NCBI RefSeq assembly: GCF_001567585.1
Contig: NZ_LRQV01000030.1
Location: forward strand, 1 to 59,811
Source of the DNA: Micromonospora rosaria
GTDB taxonomy: Bacteria > Actinomycetota > Actinomycetes > Mycobacteriales > Micromonosporaceae
Length of the DNA: 59,811 bases
Reading direction: 5' to 3'
The position numbers and the translations under genes were made by a program. Positions within the stretch are counted from its first letter, which is position 1. Each line of letters begins with the position of its first letter. The notes under the pieces were generated by a model. That model did not search any database. It was not told the origin of the DNA and saw only the letters and a program-made list of their open reading frames with translations. This document shows positions 17,537 through 25,447 of the stretch, in pieces.

Positions 17537-19438
17537 TCACGTGCGACTGGCCTGACCGTACCGGTTGGCCGTGTTGTAGACGTCCAGCGCGTACCGGCGG
17601 ACGTCGTTGTAGGACAGGATCGCCTCCCACCAGTCACCCGGAATGGTGAGGTTCCGGCTGCCCTTGCAGAGGTACCGGCCGGCGGCGAGCGCGGCGTCGT
17701 TGATGTTGTGCGGGTCCTTCACGCCGTCGTTGTCGGCGTCCGCCCCGATCTCCTCCCAGGTGGTCGGGATGAACTGCATCGGACCGACCGCCCGGTCGTA
17801 CGTGGTGTCGTTGTCGAGCCGGCCCTGGTCGCTGTCCCGGATCAGCATCCGGCCGCCCTGGCCGTCCAGTGGCAGCCCGAAGATCAGTGGGTCCTCCGCC
17901 CGGCCGTTCGGCTTCAGGGTCGCCCCGTTCGCCTGCCCGTGCCGGGACTCCACGAACCCGATCGCGGCGAGCGTCGTCCAGCTCAGCCCGCAACTCCGGT
18001 TCGTCTCGGCGAGCACCAGTTCGGCGTAGCCGTACGCCTGCATGGCGACCGGCGAGATGCCCACCTTGGCGCCGGTGGTCTGCGCCCACGCGGCGAGCGC
18101 GTCGGCCGGCCGACCGACGACCGGACCGACCGCCGGCCCCGTCGGCAGCACGCCCCCGGGACCCGGTGTCACCCCCGGCAGGGGAGACCCGGAGAGGCCG
18201 GGCAGCGGCGTCCCGCCGGGCAGGGCCGGCACCGCCGTCGCGCCGGGCGGCAGGGGTACCCCGGTCCCGAGCCCCGGCACCACGCCGCTGCTCGGGTCGG
18301 CGGTCGCCTCGGCGACCCGCCGGGTGTCCCCGGCGGTCGCCGGCACCAGCAGCGCGCCGGCCGTCGCCGTGGCCGCGACCAGGGCGAGCAGGAACACGCC
18401 GGGCAGGGTGAGCCGTCCGCTGGGCCGCCGGGACCACTCCCGGGTGGCCTGCGCCGCCCGCGCCGCCGCCCGCCGGGGCGGCGTCCGCAGCGCGTGCGCG
18501 AACGGAACCCGCCGCCGCCGACCCCCCGACCCACCGGCCGCCCCCGCCGCCGCGCCACCGGTGGTGCTGGCCTTCGTGCCGTCGACCCCGATCTTCGTGC
18601 CGTCGGTCTTCGTGTCGCCGGTGCCGGTCTTCGTGCCATCCGCGCCGGCCGCCGCGCCGTCGGTCTCGACCTTCGTGCCGTCGGTCTTCGTGTCGCTGAT
18701 GCTGGCCTTCGTGTCGCCGGTGCCGGTGCCGGCCGCTGGGCTGCCGCTGCCGTTCCCCCTTCCGGTGGCGGTGTCGGCGGTGCCGGCCTCGGGGCTGCCG
18801 GTGGCTGCCGCCGTCGGGCCGTCCCCGGCCCCGGCCGTCGGACCTGCGGTGCCGTCACCGGCCCCGGCCGTCGGACCTGCGGTGCCGTCGGCGGCCCCGG
18901 CCGCCGGATCCGCGGTGCCGTCGGCGGCCCCGGCCGTCCCGGTCGCCGCGCCGGCCTTGCCCGCTCCTGGCGTACCCGTCGCAGCCTGTCCGGCGGCCCC
19001 GGGCGCTCCGCCGGTCTGCCCCGCTTCGCTCTTCCCGGTCGTGATCTTCCCGACCGTCGGCTCGGCGGCGTTGACCTGCTGGGCGGCGGCGTCGGGCGGG
19101 CCGGTAGGTGCCTCTGACGTCCCGCCGGCCTGGGTGGTGCCGGCCTGCGTGGCATCGGCTGCCGTGGCATCGGCTGCCGTGGTGCCGGCCGACGCCGTAC
19201 CGGCCGGCCCGGCGCTGCCGGTAGCCGGGGTGCTGTCGGCGGCTGGGGCGGTGTCGGGGGCCCGGGTGGTGCCGGTCGGTGGGGCGGTGTCGGCGGCGGC
19301 CGGGGGCTGCTCAGCAGGCTGTCTGCTCAGCCAGGGGCGGCGCGGCCGGGGTATCCGGAAGACGCGGGTCGGTGCCGGCGGCTCGCCGGACGGAGCGGGC
19401 TCGGCCGGGGGCGCGGCCGGCCGCAGAGGTCGGTTCAT
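17537..19438 (-). CDS. Membrane-anchored lytic transglycosylase
   Basis: 633 residues. The first ~320 residues are cytoplasmic, low complexity and Ala/Thr/Gly/Pro-rich with internal repeats (AGPTAGAGDGT twice, several DTKTDGTK-type units), mirrored by direct DNA repeats near 18570-18740 and 18830-18910. One membrane helix follows (LPGVFLLALVAATATAGALL), then a Pro/Gly linker. The C-terminal SLT_2-type domain has LAAIGFVESRHGQ with the catalytic Glu, AVGPMQFIPTTWEEIGAD, and NINDAALAAGRYLC. It should cleave peptidoglycan glycan strands outside the membrane. ATG 19438 has an AGGAAAG site. The very long disordered cytoplasmic half is unusual for a wall hydrolase. Confidence 0.85.
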   Translation of the reverse strand: MNRPLRPAAPPAEPAPSGEPPAPTRVFRIPRPRRPWLSRQPAEQPPAAADTAPPTGTTRAPDTAPAADSTPATGSAGPAGTASAGTTAADATAADATQAGTTQAGGTSEAPTGPPDAAAQQVNAAEPTVGKITTGKSEAGQTGGAPGAAGQAATGTPGAGKAGAATGTAGAADGTADPAAGAADGTAGPTAGAGDGTAGPTAGAGDGPTAAATGSPEAGTADTATGRGNGSGSPAAGTGTGDTKASISDTKTDGTKVETDGAAAGADGTKTGTGDTKTDGTKIGVDGTKASTTGGAAAGAAGGSGGRRRRVPFAHALRTPPRRAAARAAQATREWSRRPSGRLTLPGVFLLALVAATATAGALLVPATAGDTRRVAEATADPSSGVVPGLGTGVPLPPGATAVPALPGGTPLPGLSGSPLPGVTPGPGGVLPTGPAVGPVVGRPADALAAWAQTTGAKVGISPVAMQAYGYAELVLAETNRSCGLSWTTLAAIGFVESRHGQANGATLKPNGRAEDPLIFGLPLDGQGGRMLIRDSDQGRLDNDTTYDRAVGPMQFIPTTWEEIGADADNDGVKDPHNINDAALAAGRYLCKGSRNLTIPGDWWEAILSYNDVRRYALDVYNTANRYGQASRT

Positions 19439-19506
19439 CGAGCTTTCCTGGCCGTCCACCACCCGTCGAGTATCACCCATGCTGCCCAGCACGTCAGGTC
19501 CGGCCG

Positions 19507-19512
19507 TACCCT
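19507..19512 (+). promoter_or_regulatory. -10 box for a leaderless FmdB-type gene
   Basis: TACCCT, then 6 nt, then ATG 19519; no ribosome-binding site is present. Confidence 0.45.
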
Positions 19513-19518
19513 GGTGGC

Positions 19519-19740
19519 ATGCCCCGGTACGAGTTCCGTTGCCGCGCGTGCGGCGACACCTTCGAGGTAAACCGCCCGATGGCCCAGGCCGGCGCGCCGG
19601 CGTCCTGCCCGCAGGGGCACCACGACACGGTCAAGCTCCTCTCCACGGTCGCGGTCACCGGCCGGGGCGGTGCGGGAGCGGCCGGTGGTGCGCCCGCGCC
19701 CACCGGTGGAGGTTGCTGCGGTGGAGGCTGCGGCTGCTGA
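19519..19740 (+). CDS. FmdB-family zinc ribbon protein
   Basis: 73-residue protein. MPRYEFRCRACGDTFEV gives the first CxxC, and APASCPQGH the second ligand pair in the variant CPQGH form. A Gly/Ala linker and a Cys-rich end (GGGCCGGGCGC) follow. The family is conserved and small; members are thought to be zinc-ribbon regulators or assembly factors, with no settled function. It is divergent from the transglycosylase gene and has a -10-like TACCCT 6 nt before ATG. Confidence 0.85.
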   Translation: MPRYEFRCRACGDTFEVNRPMAQAGAPASCPQGHHDTVKLLSTVAVTGRGGAGAAGGAPAPTGGGCCGGGCGC

Positions 19741-19892
19741 CACCATCGTCCCCAGTGGACGGCGTGTTTCCCCTGACCTTGCCGCTGCGCAGGTCGAATG
19801 GCACCGTGGGGCACACCCGTTGGCCGCCGACGGCGCGCTACGGATGGCCCGGGGAGTGCATGATGCCGACGTGAGGTGCGGAGGTTCCACGC

Positions 19893-22682
19893 ATGTCGAC
19901 ACCGACTGACCTCCCGAGCGGCCTGGTGACCTTCGTGTTCACCGACATCGAGGGGTCGACCAGGCTGGCTCAGCTCCTCGGCCCGGGGTACCGGCCGGTG
20001 CTGCGGGAACACCGCCGGTTGCTGCGCCGCACACTGGCCAGCACCGAGGGCGCGGAGCTGCTCACCGAGGGGGACTCGTTCTTCATCGCGTTCTCCGACG
20101 CCGCCGCCGCCCTGACCGCCTGCCTGACCGCCCAACTGGCCCTGACCGGGCACGACTGGCCCAGCCCGGAGTCGGCCCCCCGGGTCCGGATGGGGCTGCA
20201 CACCGGGTACGCCGAGCCGCGCGACGGTGAGTACGCCAGCCCGGAGGTGCACCGGGCCGCCCGGGTCGCCGCCGCCGCCCACGGTGGGCAGGTGCTCTGC
20301 TCGGCGGCGACCGCCCGGCACGCCGATCCGCTGCCGGCCGGGGCGTCCCTGCTCGACCTCGGCCTGCACCGGCTGCGCGGCTTCGACGACCGGGAACGGC
20401 TGTTCCAGCTCGTCGCGCCCGGCCTGGAACGGCAGTTCCCGCGTCCGCGTACGGCCGACGCGGTGGCGCACAACCTGCCCACCCAGGTCACCACGTTCAT
20501 CGGCCGGGAGGCCGAGCGGGCCGAACTGGACCGGTTGATGAGGCAGCACCGGCTGGTGACCGTGCTGGGGGCCGGGGGCGCCGGCAAGACCCGGCTGGCG
20601 GTGGAACTCGCCGCCTGCGTGGTGGAGTCCTATCCGGACGGGCTCTGGTTCGTCGACATCGCCACGGTCACCGACCCCGGCCTGGTGGCGTTCGCCGTCG
20701 CCGCCGTGCTCGGCCTGCGTCCGGAGCCCGGCCGGCCGATGGTGGACACCCTGGTCGAGTACGCCACCGACCGGCGGATGCTGATCGTCCTGGACACCTG
20801 CGACGCCCAGCCGGCCGCGTCGGCGGAGCTCATCTCCCGGCTGCTCGCCGGCGGCGGTGGGGTCCGGGTGCTCGCCACCAGCCGGGAGTCCTTCGGGCTG
20901 CCCGGCGAGGTGGTGTGGCGGATTCCGCCGCTCTCGGTCGACCCACGCCCCGACGGGGCGCAGAGCGACGCGGTCGCGCTGCTGCTCGACCGGACGGTGG
21001 CGGCCCGGGGCGGCCGGCAGCCCCATCCGGCCGAGGAGGCCGACCTCTGGCGGGTGGTGCAGCGGCTCGACGGCCTGCCGCTCGCCATCGAACTGGCCGC
21101 CGCCCGGCTGCGGGTCCTCTCGGCCGGGCAGCTCGCCGAGCGGCTCGACGACGTGCTGGGCACCCTCGACGCGGGCCGGGACGACCCGACCCCGCCCCCG
21201 GTCGAGGGGGACTGGAGCGGCAACCAGGAGGACACCGTCGACCTGGTCGCCGCCGCGACCGGGGCCTCCCCGCCCACGCCGGCCACCCGGGCGGTCCGCC
21301 GGTCGGCGGCGGAACGGCACCTCACCATGCAGGCGACGGTGACCTGGTCGTACCGGACCCTCGGGCCCCGGGCGGCACGCCTGCTGCGCTGGCTGTCGGT
21401 CTTCGCCGGCCCGGTCGACCTGGCGACCGTGCAGTGGCTACTCGACGACGACCCGCTCGACCCGCTCAGTGTGCTGGTCGACAAGTCGATGCTGCTGGCC
21501 GAGCCGAGCGCCGCCGGCAGCACGTACCGGATGCTCGACCCGATCCGGGCGTACGCGGCGCGGCGGCTGGCCGAGGCCGGCGAGGAACGGACCGCCCGGG
21601 ACCGGCACGTGGCCTGGTCGACGCACGCCCTGGAACGGGCCCACCTGGGCCCGGACGGGCGGCCGGTGACCCTGTCGCTGTACGCCCTGGACCCGCTGGC
21701 CGGGGAGCTGCGGGCCGCGCTGCGCTGGTGCGCCACCGGGGGCAGCGCGCGGGCCGGCCTGCGGCTGGCCGGTGGACTGGACCAGTGGTGGCGGGAGCGG
21801 GGCCTGGCCCGGGAGGGGCGGCTCTGGCTGTTCCGGCTCTACGGCCGGATCGCCGAGACCGGTGAGGTGATCCCCGAGGCGGAGCTGGCGGCGGCGTACC
21901 ATCTGCACTCGCTGCACGCCGGCGCGGACGGTGAGCTGGCCGAGGAGCTGCGCTTCTCGCAGCGGGCCGAGGCCGCCGCCCGGCAGGCCGGGGAGGCCGG
22001 CCTGCTGGCCCGGGTGCTCGCCGGACGGGCCGCCCCGCTGGTCGACATGGGACAGTTCGTCGAGGCGGAGCGGGTCTGCCGGGAGGTCATCGACTGGGCG
22101 CACGAGCAGGGCGTGATGGGCGACGCGCTCTTCGCCGTGTTCAGCCTGGCCGAGCTGCTCTGGCAGCGGGGCGCCCTGGACGAGGCGGCGGAGCTGCTGG
22201 GCGCGGCCCGCCCGATCGAGGCGGCCCGCCCGGTCGAGCGGGGCCGCCGGTCGGTGGACATGCTGCTCGGCATGGTGGCGCTGGCCCGGGGTGACCTGGT
22301 GGCCGCGCACGAGCACCTGCTGGTGGCGCTCCGCTCCCGACTGAGCCACGGCTTCCACGGGCGGGCCTGCGACACCGTGGACGCGATCGCGGTGCGCTGC
22401 GCCGCCGGGGGCGACCCGCTCACCGCCGCCCGGCTCTTCGGTGCCGCCCAGGCGACCCGGGCGAGCATGCGCTGCACCCCCGGCATCCACGACGCGTACT
22501 GGTCGCAGCGGCAGGCGGAGGTCCGGGGGCGGCTCGGTGACGGGGCCTTCGACGCCGCGTACCAGGAGGGGAGCGAGCTGAGCCTGGAGGAGGCGGCGGC
22601 GCTCGCGCTCCGGGTGGAGCATCCCGACCTCGCCGCCGACTCGACCCGCTTCACCACCCCCGCCCCACCCGTCGCCCCCTGA
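19893..22682 (+). CDS. Class III nucleotide cyclase-like domain fused to NB-ARC ATPase
   Basis: 929 residues. Residues ~10-170 are a class III adenylate/guanylate cyclase domain; metal-binding aspartates are Asp18 (FTDIEGST) and Asp61 (TEGDSFFIAF), and VRMGLHTGYAE is conserved. An AAA/NB-ARC module begins with P-loop VLGAGGAGKTRLA (Lys232), Walker-B-like MLIVLDTCD and the LPLAIELAAARL segment. A long TPR-like helical region fills the remainder. Family relatives often end in a LuxR helix-turn-helix, but none is seen here, so this is a signal-binding STAND-type protein rather than a DNA-binding activator. Whether the cyclase domain is catalytic or only senses nucleotides is unknown. Confidence 0.85.
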   Translation: MSTPTDLPSGLVTFVFTDIEGSTRLAQLLGPGYRPVLREHRRLLRRTLASTEGAELLTEGDSFFIAFSDAAAALTACLTAQLALTGHDWPSPESAPRVRMGLHTGYAEPRDGEYASPEVHRAARVAAAAHGGQVLCSAATARHADPLPAGASLLDLGLHRLRGFDDRERLFQLVAPGLERQFPRPRTADAVAHNLPTQVTTFIGREAERAELDRLMRQHRLVTVLGAGGAGKTRLAVELAACVVESYPDGLWFVDIATVTDPGLVAFAVAAVLGLRPEPGRPMVDTLVEYATDRRMLIVLDTCDAQPAASAELISRLLAGGGGVRVLATSRESFGLPGEVVWRIPPLSVDPRPDGAQSDAVALLLDRTVAARGGRQPHPAEEADLWRVVQRLDGLPLAIELAAARLRVLSAGQLAERLDDVLGTLDAGRDDPTPPPVEGDWSGNQEDTVDLVAAATGASPPTPATRAVRRSAAERHLTMQATVTWSYRTLGPRAARLLRWLSVFAGPVDLATVQWLLDDDPLDPLSVLVDKSMLLAEPSAAGSTYRMLDPIRAYAARRLAEAGEERTARDRHVAWSTHALERAHLGPDGRPVTLSLYALDPLAGELRAALRWCATGGSARAGLRLAGGLDQWWRERGLAREGRLWLFRLYGRIAETGEVIPEAELAAAYHLHSLHAGADGELAEELRFSQRAEAAARQAGEAGLLARVLAGRAAPLVDMGQFVEAERVCREVIDWAHEQGVMGDALFAVFSLAELLWQRGALDEAAELLGAARPIEAARPVERGRRSVDMLLGMVALARGDLVAAHEHLLVALRSRLSHGFHGRACDTVDAIAVRCAAGGDPLTAARLFGAAQATRASMRCTPGIHDAYWSQRQAEVRGRLGDGAFDAAYQEGSELSLEEAAALALRVEHPDLAADSTRFTTPAPPVAP

Positions 22683-22688
22683 CCCCAC

Positions 22689-22703
22689 GCCCTTCCTTAC
22701 ACC
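22689..22703. repeat. Solo arm of the GTGTAAGG repeat
   Basis: CGCCCTTCCTTACAC-type sequence matches the right arm of the larger element at 27810-27899 (CCCTTCCTTACACC shared). It abuts the phospholipase stop codon. Confidence 0.5.
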
Positions 22704-23236
22704 TAGGCGGCTCGCTGCTCGGCGTGGGCCTTGAGGTCGGCGGCGCGGTCCAGGTCGGCCTGGCTGACGGCGGCGACGGAACCGAAGATCCGGACCGCCT
22801 CGTAGTAGGTCCAGGCCAGGCTGAGGCAGGCCGGCCGGACGACCGAGTTGTACGTGGCGCAGACCCGCTTCAGGTCCTCGTAGAAGGCGCTGTCCAGGCG
22901 GGCCTTGTTGGCGGAGAACTGGCCGACCGCCTTGTAGTTGCGGTACCCGAAGTCGTGCCGGTGGCAGGACAGCGAGAAGCTGAAGCCGAGCGGGTTGTCC
23001 GGGCTGGACGAGCAGTAGTCGGTGGACCAGTCGAAGTTGTAGGCGGCCCACGGCGCCCGGTTGAGTCGGGCCGAGTTCCAGTTGTTGTAGCTGGTGGCAC
23101 TGGTCTGGGTCCAGCTCGACAGGACGCTCAGCTTCTGCTGCGGGGTGGGGGCGGCGGCGGCCGGGGACGCGGCGGCGAACGTGCCCGCCAGGGCCAGTGC
23201 GGCGGTGGCGACGAGGGTGGCGAGACGGCGGCGCAT
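22703..23236 (-). CDS. Secreted phospholipase A2 (prokaryotic type)
   Basis: 177 residues with a clear Sec signal peptide (residues 1-~28, basic start, Ala-rich core, cleavage near SPAAAA). The catalytic segment is SLSCHRHDFGYRNYKAVGQF: Cys91, the active His94 and the calcium-binding Asp95, with the later KARLDSAFYEDL carrying the second Asp. This matches the Streptomyces violaceoruber PLA2 family, which releases fatty acids from the sn-2 position of phospholipids outside the cell. Two further Cys pairs probably form disulfides. ATG 23236 has a GGAGGTC site. The reading direction continues from the GH10-like gene but a hairpin separates them. Confidence 0.9.
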   Translation of the reverse strand: MRRRLATLVATAALALAGTFAAASPAAAAPTPQQKLSVLSSWTQTSATSYNNWNSARLNRAPWAAYNFDWSTDYCSSSPDNPLGFSFSLSCHRHDFGYRNYKAVGQFSANKARLDSAFYEDLKRVCATYNSVVRPACLSLAWTYYEAVRIFGSVAAVSQADLDRAADLKAHAEQRAA

Positions 23237-23386
23237 GGGGGACCTCCAGGGTGGCGGGGGTGTGGGGTTACCGGTCGGTCACCGGGATGTCGACCAGTGT
23301 CGTTGTATCGTCGTCCATGGATCTTCCACGGAGGGGAAATATTGGTGACATGCGTGGAAAGAGACGAATGCCCTGAGGTGTCGGAG

Positions 23387-23422
23387 CTGACCCGGCCGGG
23401 GGCGGGCGGCCGGCCCGGTCAG
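23387..23422 (-). terminator. Hairpin at the 3' end of the GH10-like gene
   Basis: Arms CTGACCCGGCCGG (23387-23399) and CCGGCCCGGTCAG (23410-23422) pair with one mismatch and an 10-nt loop, and overlap the stop codon of the GH10-like gene. Probable terminator ahead of the phospholipase promoter. Confidence 0.5.
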
Positions 23423-25134
23423 AGCCGCCGGGGCGGGCTGGCCGGGCTCTCGTTGGCGAGCCGGTCGAGCGCGGTGACCCGGTACGTGTACCGCCGGTCC
23501 GGCAGGGCCGTCGGGTCCACCCAGGACTGCGTCGCGCCGGGGACCGCCCGGACCGTGTCGACCAGGTGCGCGGCGTCGGCCAGCCCGCACGGGTCGGTCG
23601 GACCCGCCCCGTCGAACCGGTAGATCGCGTACCCGGTCGCCGTCCCGAACGGGCCCGTCCCGTCAGCCGGCTGCCGCCAGGTCAGCCGGACCCCGTCGGC
23701 CTGCCGGGTCGCGCCGCCGAGCACCGGGGCGAGCAGTGGCCGGGCCGGCAGGTGCGGCATGGCGGGTACCAGCGCCGGACGGGAGTAGTGCTCGGCGGCG
23801 TAGACGTCGGTCGCGCCGAGCCGGTTGGCCCGGACCTGGACGGCGGAGAAGTGGACGTTCCCCAGGACCTCCGGGTACGCCCGGTTCAGCGTCAGGTGGT
23901 CGGACAACTCGCGCGGGTCCTGCCAGTCCGGCCCGTACGCGGGGTCACCGCTCTTGTAGTCGGCCTGCCCGACGTAGAGGTGCACCCGGGTACCCCGGAC
24001 GGTGCCGGCCCACCACGGGACCAGCCGGGCGTAGTCGGCCGCCGGATACTGCCCGATGTACCAGTACAACTGCGGCACGACGTAGTCGATCCACTCCTGG
24101 CGTACCCACCGGCGGCTGTCCGCCGAGACGATGTCGTAGGACTGGCTGCCGGTGGTGTCCGAGCCGAGCGGGTCGGCCGAGGCGTTGCGCCAGATGCCGA
24201 ACGGGCTCACCCCGAACTTCACCCACGGCTTGACCGCCTTGATCCGGGTGCCGGTCTCCTGGATCAGCAGGTCGACGTTGTCCCGTCGCCAGTCCGCCCG
24301 GTCGGTGAACCCCCGGTGGTACCGGGCGAAGGTGGCGTCGTCGGGCACCTCGTGCGTGCCGCTCGGGTACGGGTAGAAGTAGTCGTCGAAGTGCACCCCG
24401 TCGATGTCGTACCGCCGGACGGCGTCCAGGATCGCGGTCTGCACGAACGCGCGGACCTCGGGTACCCCGGGGTCGTAGTAGAGCCGGCTGCCGGCGACCC
24501 CGGCCGGCGGGTACGCGAAGGTCCACTCCGGGTGCTGCCGGGCCGGATGGCCGGGCGCGAGCCGGTCGAGGTCGGCACCGGCCCCGCCCGGCGCCGGCAT
24601 GGAGACCCGGTACGGGTTGAACCAGGCGTGGAACTCCAGGTTGCGCCGGTGCGCCTCGGCGACGAGGAAGGCCAGCGGGTCCCAGCCCGGGTCCTGGCCC
24701 CGCACCCCGGTCAGGTACTCCGACCAGGGCTCGTGCGGCGACGGCCAGAGCGCGTCGGCGGTCGGTCGGACCTGGACGACGACCGCGTTGTGGTGGCGTC
24801 GTTGCGCGAGGTCGAGCAGCGCGCGGTACTCGGCCTGCTGGGCGGCGATCCGGTCCGGGGCGGTCAGCGAGGCGGCCGACGGCCAGTCGATGTTGACCAC
24901 CGACGAGATCCACATCGCCCGGAACTGCCGTTTCGGCGTCGCCGGGTCGGTGTCGCAGCCGGCGGTCGATCCGGGACCGGCGGTCGAGGCGGGAGCGCCG
25001 GTCGGTCCGGCGGCGGTGGTCAGCGCAGGGCGGCTGGTGGGTGGCGTGGTCGTGGCGGTCGCCGGGGCGGTGGCGGCAAGCGGGCCGAGCAGCGCCACGG
25101 CCAGGGCGGCGGCGGGCAGCCGGATCGCTGTCAT
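23419..25134 (-). CDS. Secreted GH10-like glycosyl hydrolase (GHL10)
   Basis: 571 residues. A signal peptide (residues 1-~28) is followed by a Thr/Ala-rich linker. The TIM-barrel GHL10 domain (residues ~65-420) includes FRAMWISSVVNIDWPS, VVVQVRPTADALWPS, HAWFNPYRVS, the acidic DIDGVHFDDYFYPYP and KFGVSPFGIWRN. The C-terminal ~120 residues form an FN3-like domain (VRLTWRQPADGTGPF, YAIYRFDG, RYTYRVTALDRL). ATG 25134 follows GGGAGGT. The family acts on polysaccharide or peptidoglycan glycans, but the exact linkage cannot be assigned. An odd-centred GAAAGTTTC palindrome lies ~106 bp upstream. Confidence 0.85.
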   Translation of the reverse strand: MTAIRLPAAALAVALLGPLAATAPATATTTPPTSRPALTTAAGPTGAPASTAGPGSTAGCDTDPATPKRQFRAMWISSVVNIDWPSAASLTAPDRIAAQQAEYRALLDLAQRRHHNAVVVQVRPTADALWPSPHEPWSEYLTGVRGQDPGWDPLAFLVAEAHRRNLEFHAWFNPYRVSMPAPGGAGADLDRLAPGHPARQHPEWTFAYPPAGVAGSRLYYDPGVPEVRAFVQTAILDAVRRYDIDGVHFDDYFYPYPSGTHEVPDDATFARYHRGFTDRADWRRDNVDLLIQETGTRIKAVKPWVKFGVSPFGIWRNASADPLGSDTTGSQSYDIVSADSRRWVRQEWIDYVVPQLYWYIGQYPAADYARLVPWWAGTVRGTRVHLYVGQADYKSGDPAYGPDWQDPRELSDHLTLNRAYPEVLGNVHFSAVQVRANRLGATDVYAAEHYSRPALVPAMPHLPARPLLAPVLGGATRQADGVRLTWRQPADGTGPFGTATGYAIYRFDGAGPTDPCGLADAAHLVDTVRAVPGATQSWVDPTALPDRRYTYRVTALDRLANESPASPPRRL

Positions 25135-25447
25135 CCGGCACCTCCCTTCGTCGGGTCGGCGGGCGGCCCCGGCGTCGGCGGCGGCCCGCCGGACCGGACC
25201 GGTCGGCGACATTCGCCGCACGACGAATATCGATAGAAGGAAAGTTTCACATCCGCCCGGTCTGCGCAAGGGGTCGTGGCCGGCGACGCCCGCCGATGTA
25301 TCGATCGATCCGAGGTGATGCGGCGGAGTCTGGCCAGGTGTTACCGAAAGGCTGCGCGGGGTGACGGTTCGCTGGTCGTCCCGGCGGGTAGCAACGCCGG
25401 TCACCAGCCGCCGACGGGGTGGCCGACCGGTGGGAGGGGTGAGCGCG
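25135..25447. other. Divergent control region, GH10-like gene / permease
   Basis: 313 bp with no supported gene. It contains an AT-rich patch (25224-25251) with the odd-centred palindrome GAAAGTTTC at 25240-25248 and the word ATCGAT twice (near 25230 and 25302), a plausible operator region for the secreted hydrolase. The right half leads to the permease. Confidence 0.45.

Noticed and set aside
18830..18910. Regular direct repeats in the transglycosylase gene considered as a CRISPR-like array
   Set aside because: They are in frame, encode AGPTAGAGDGT-type protein repeats and have no unique spacers.
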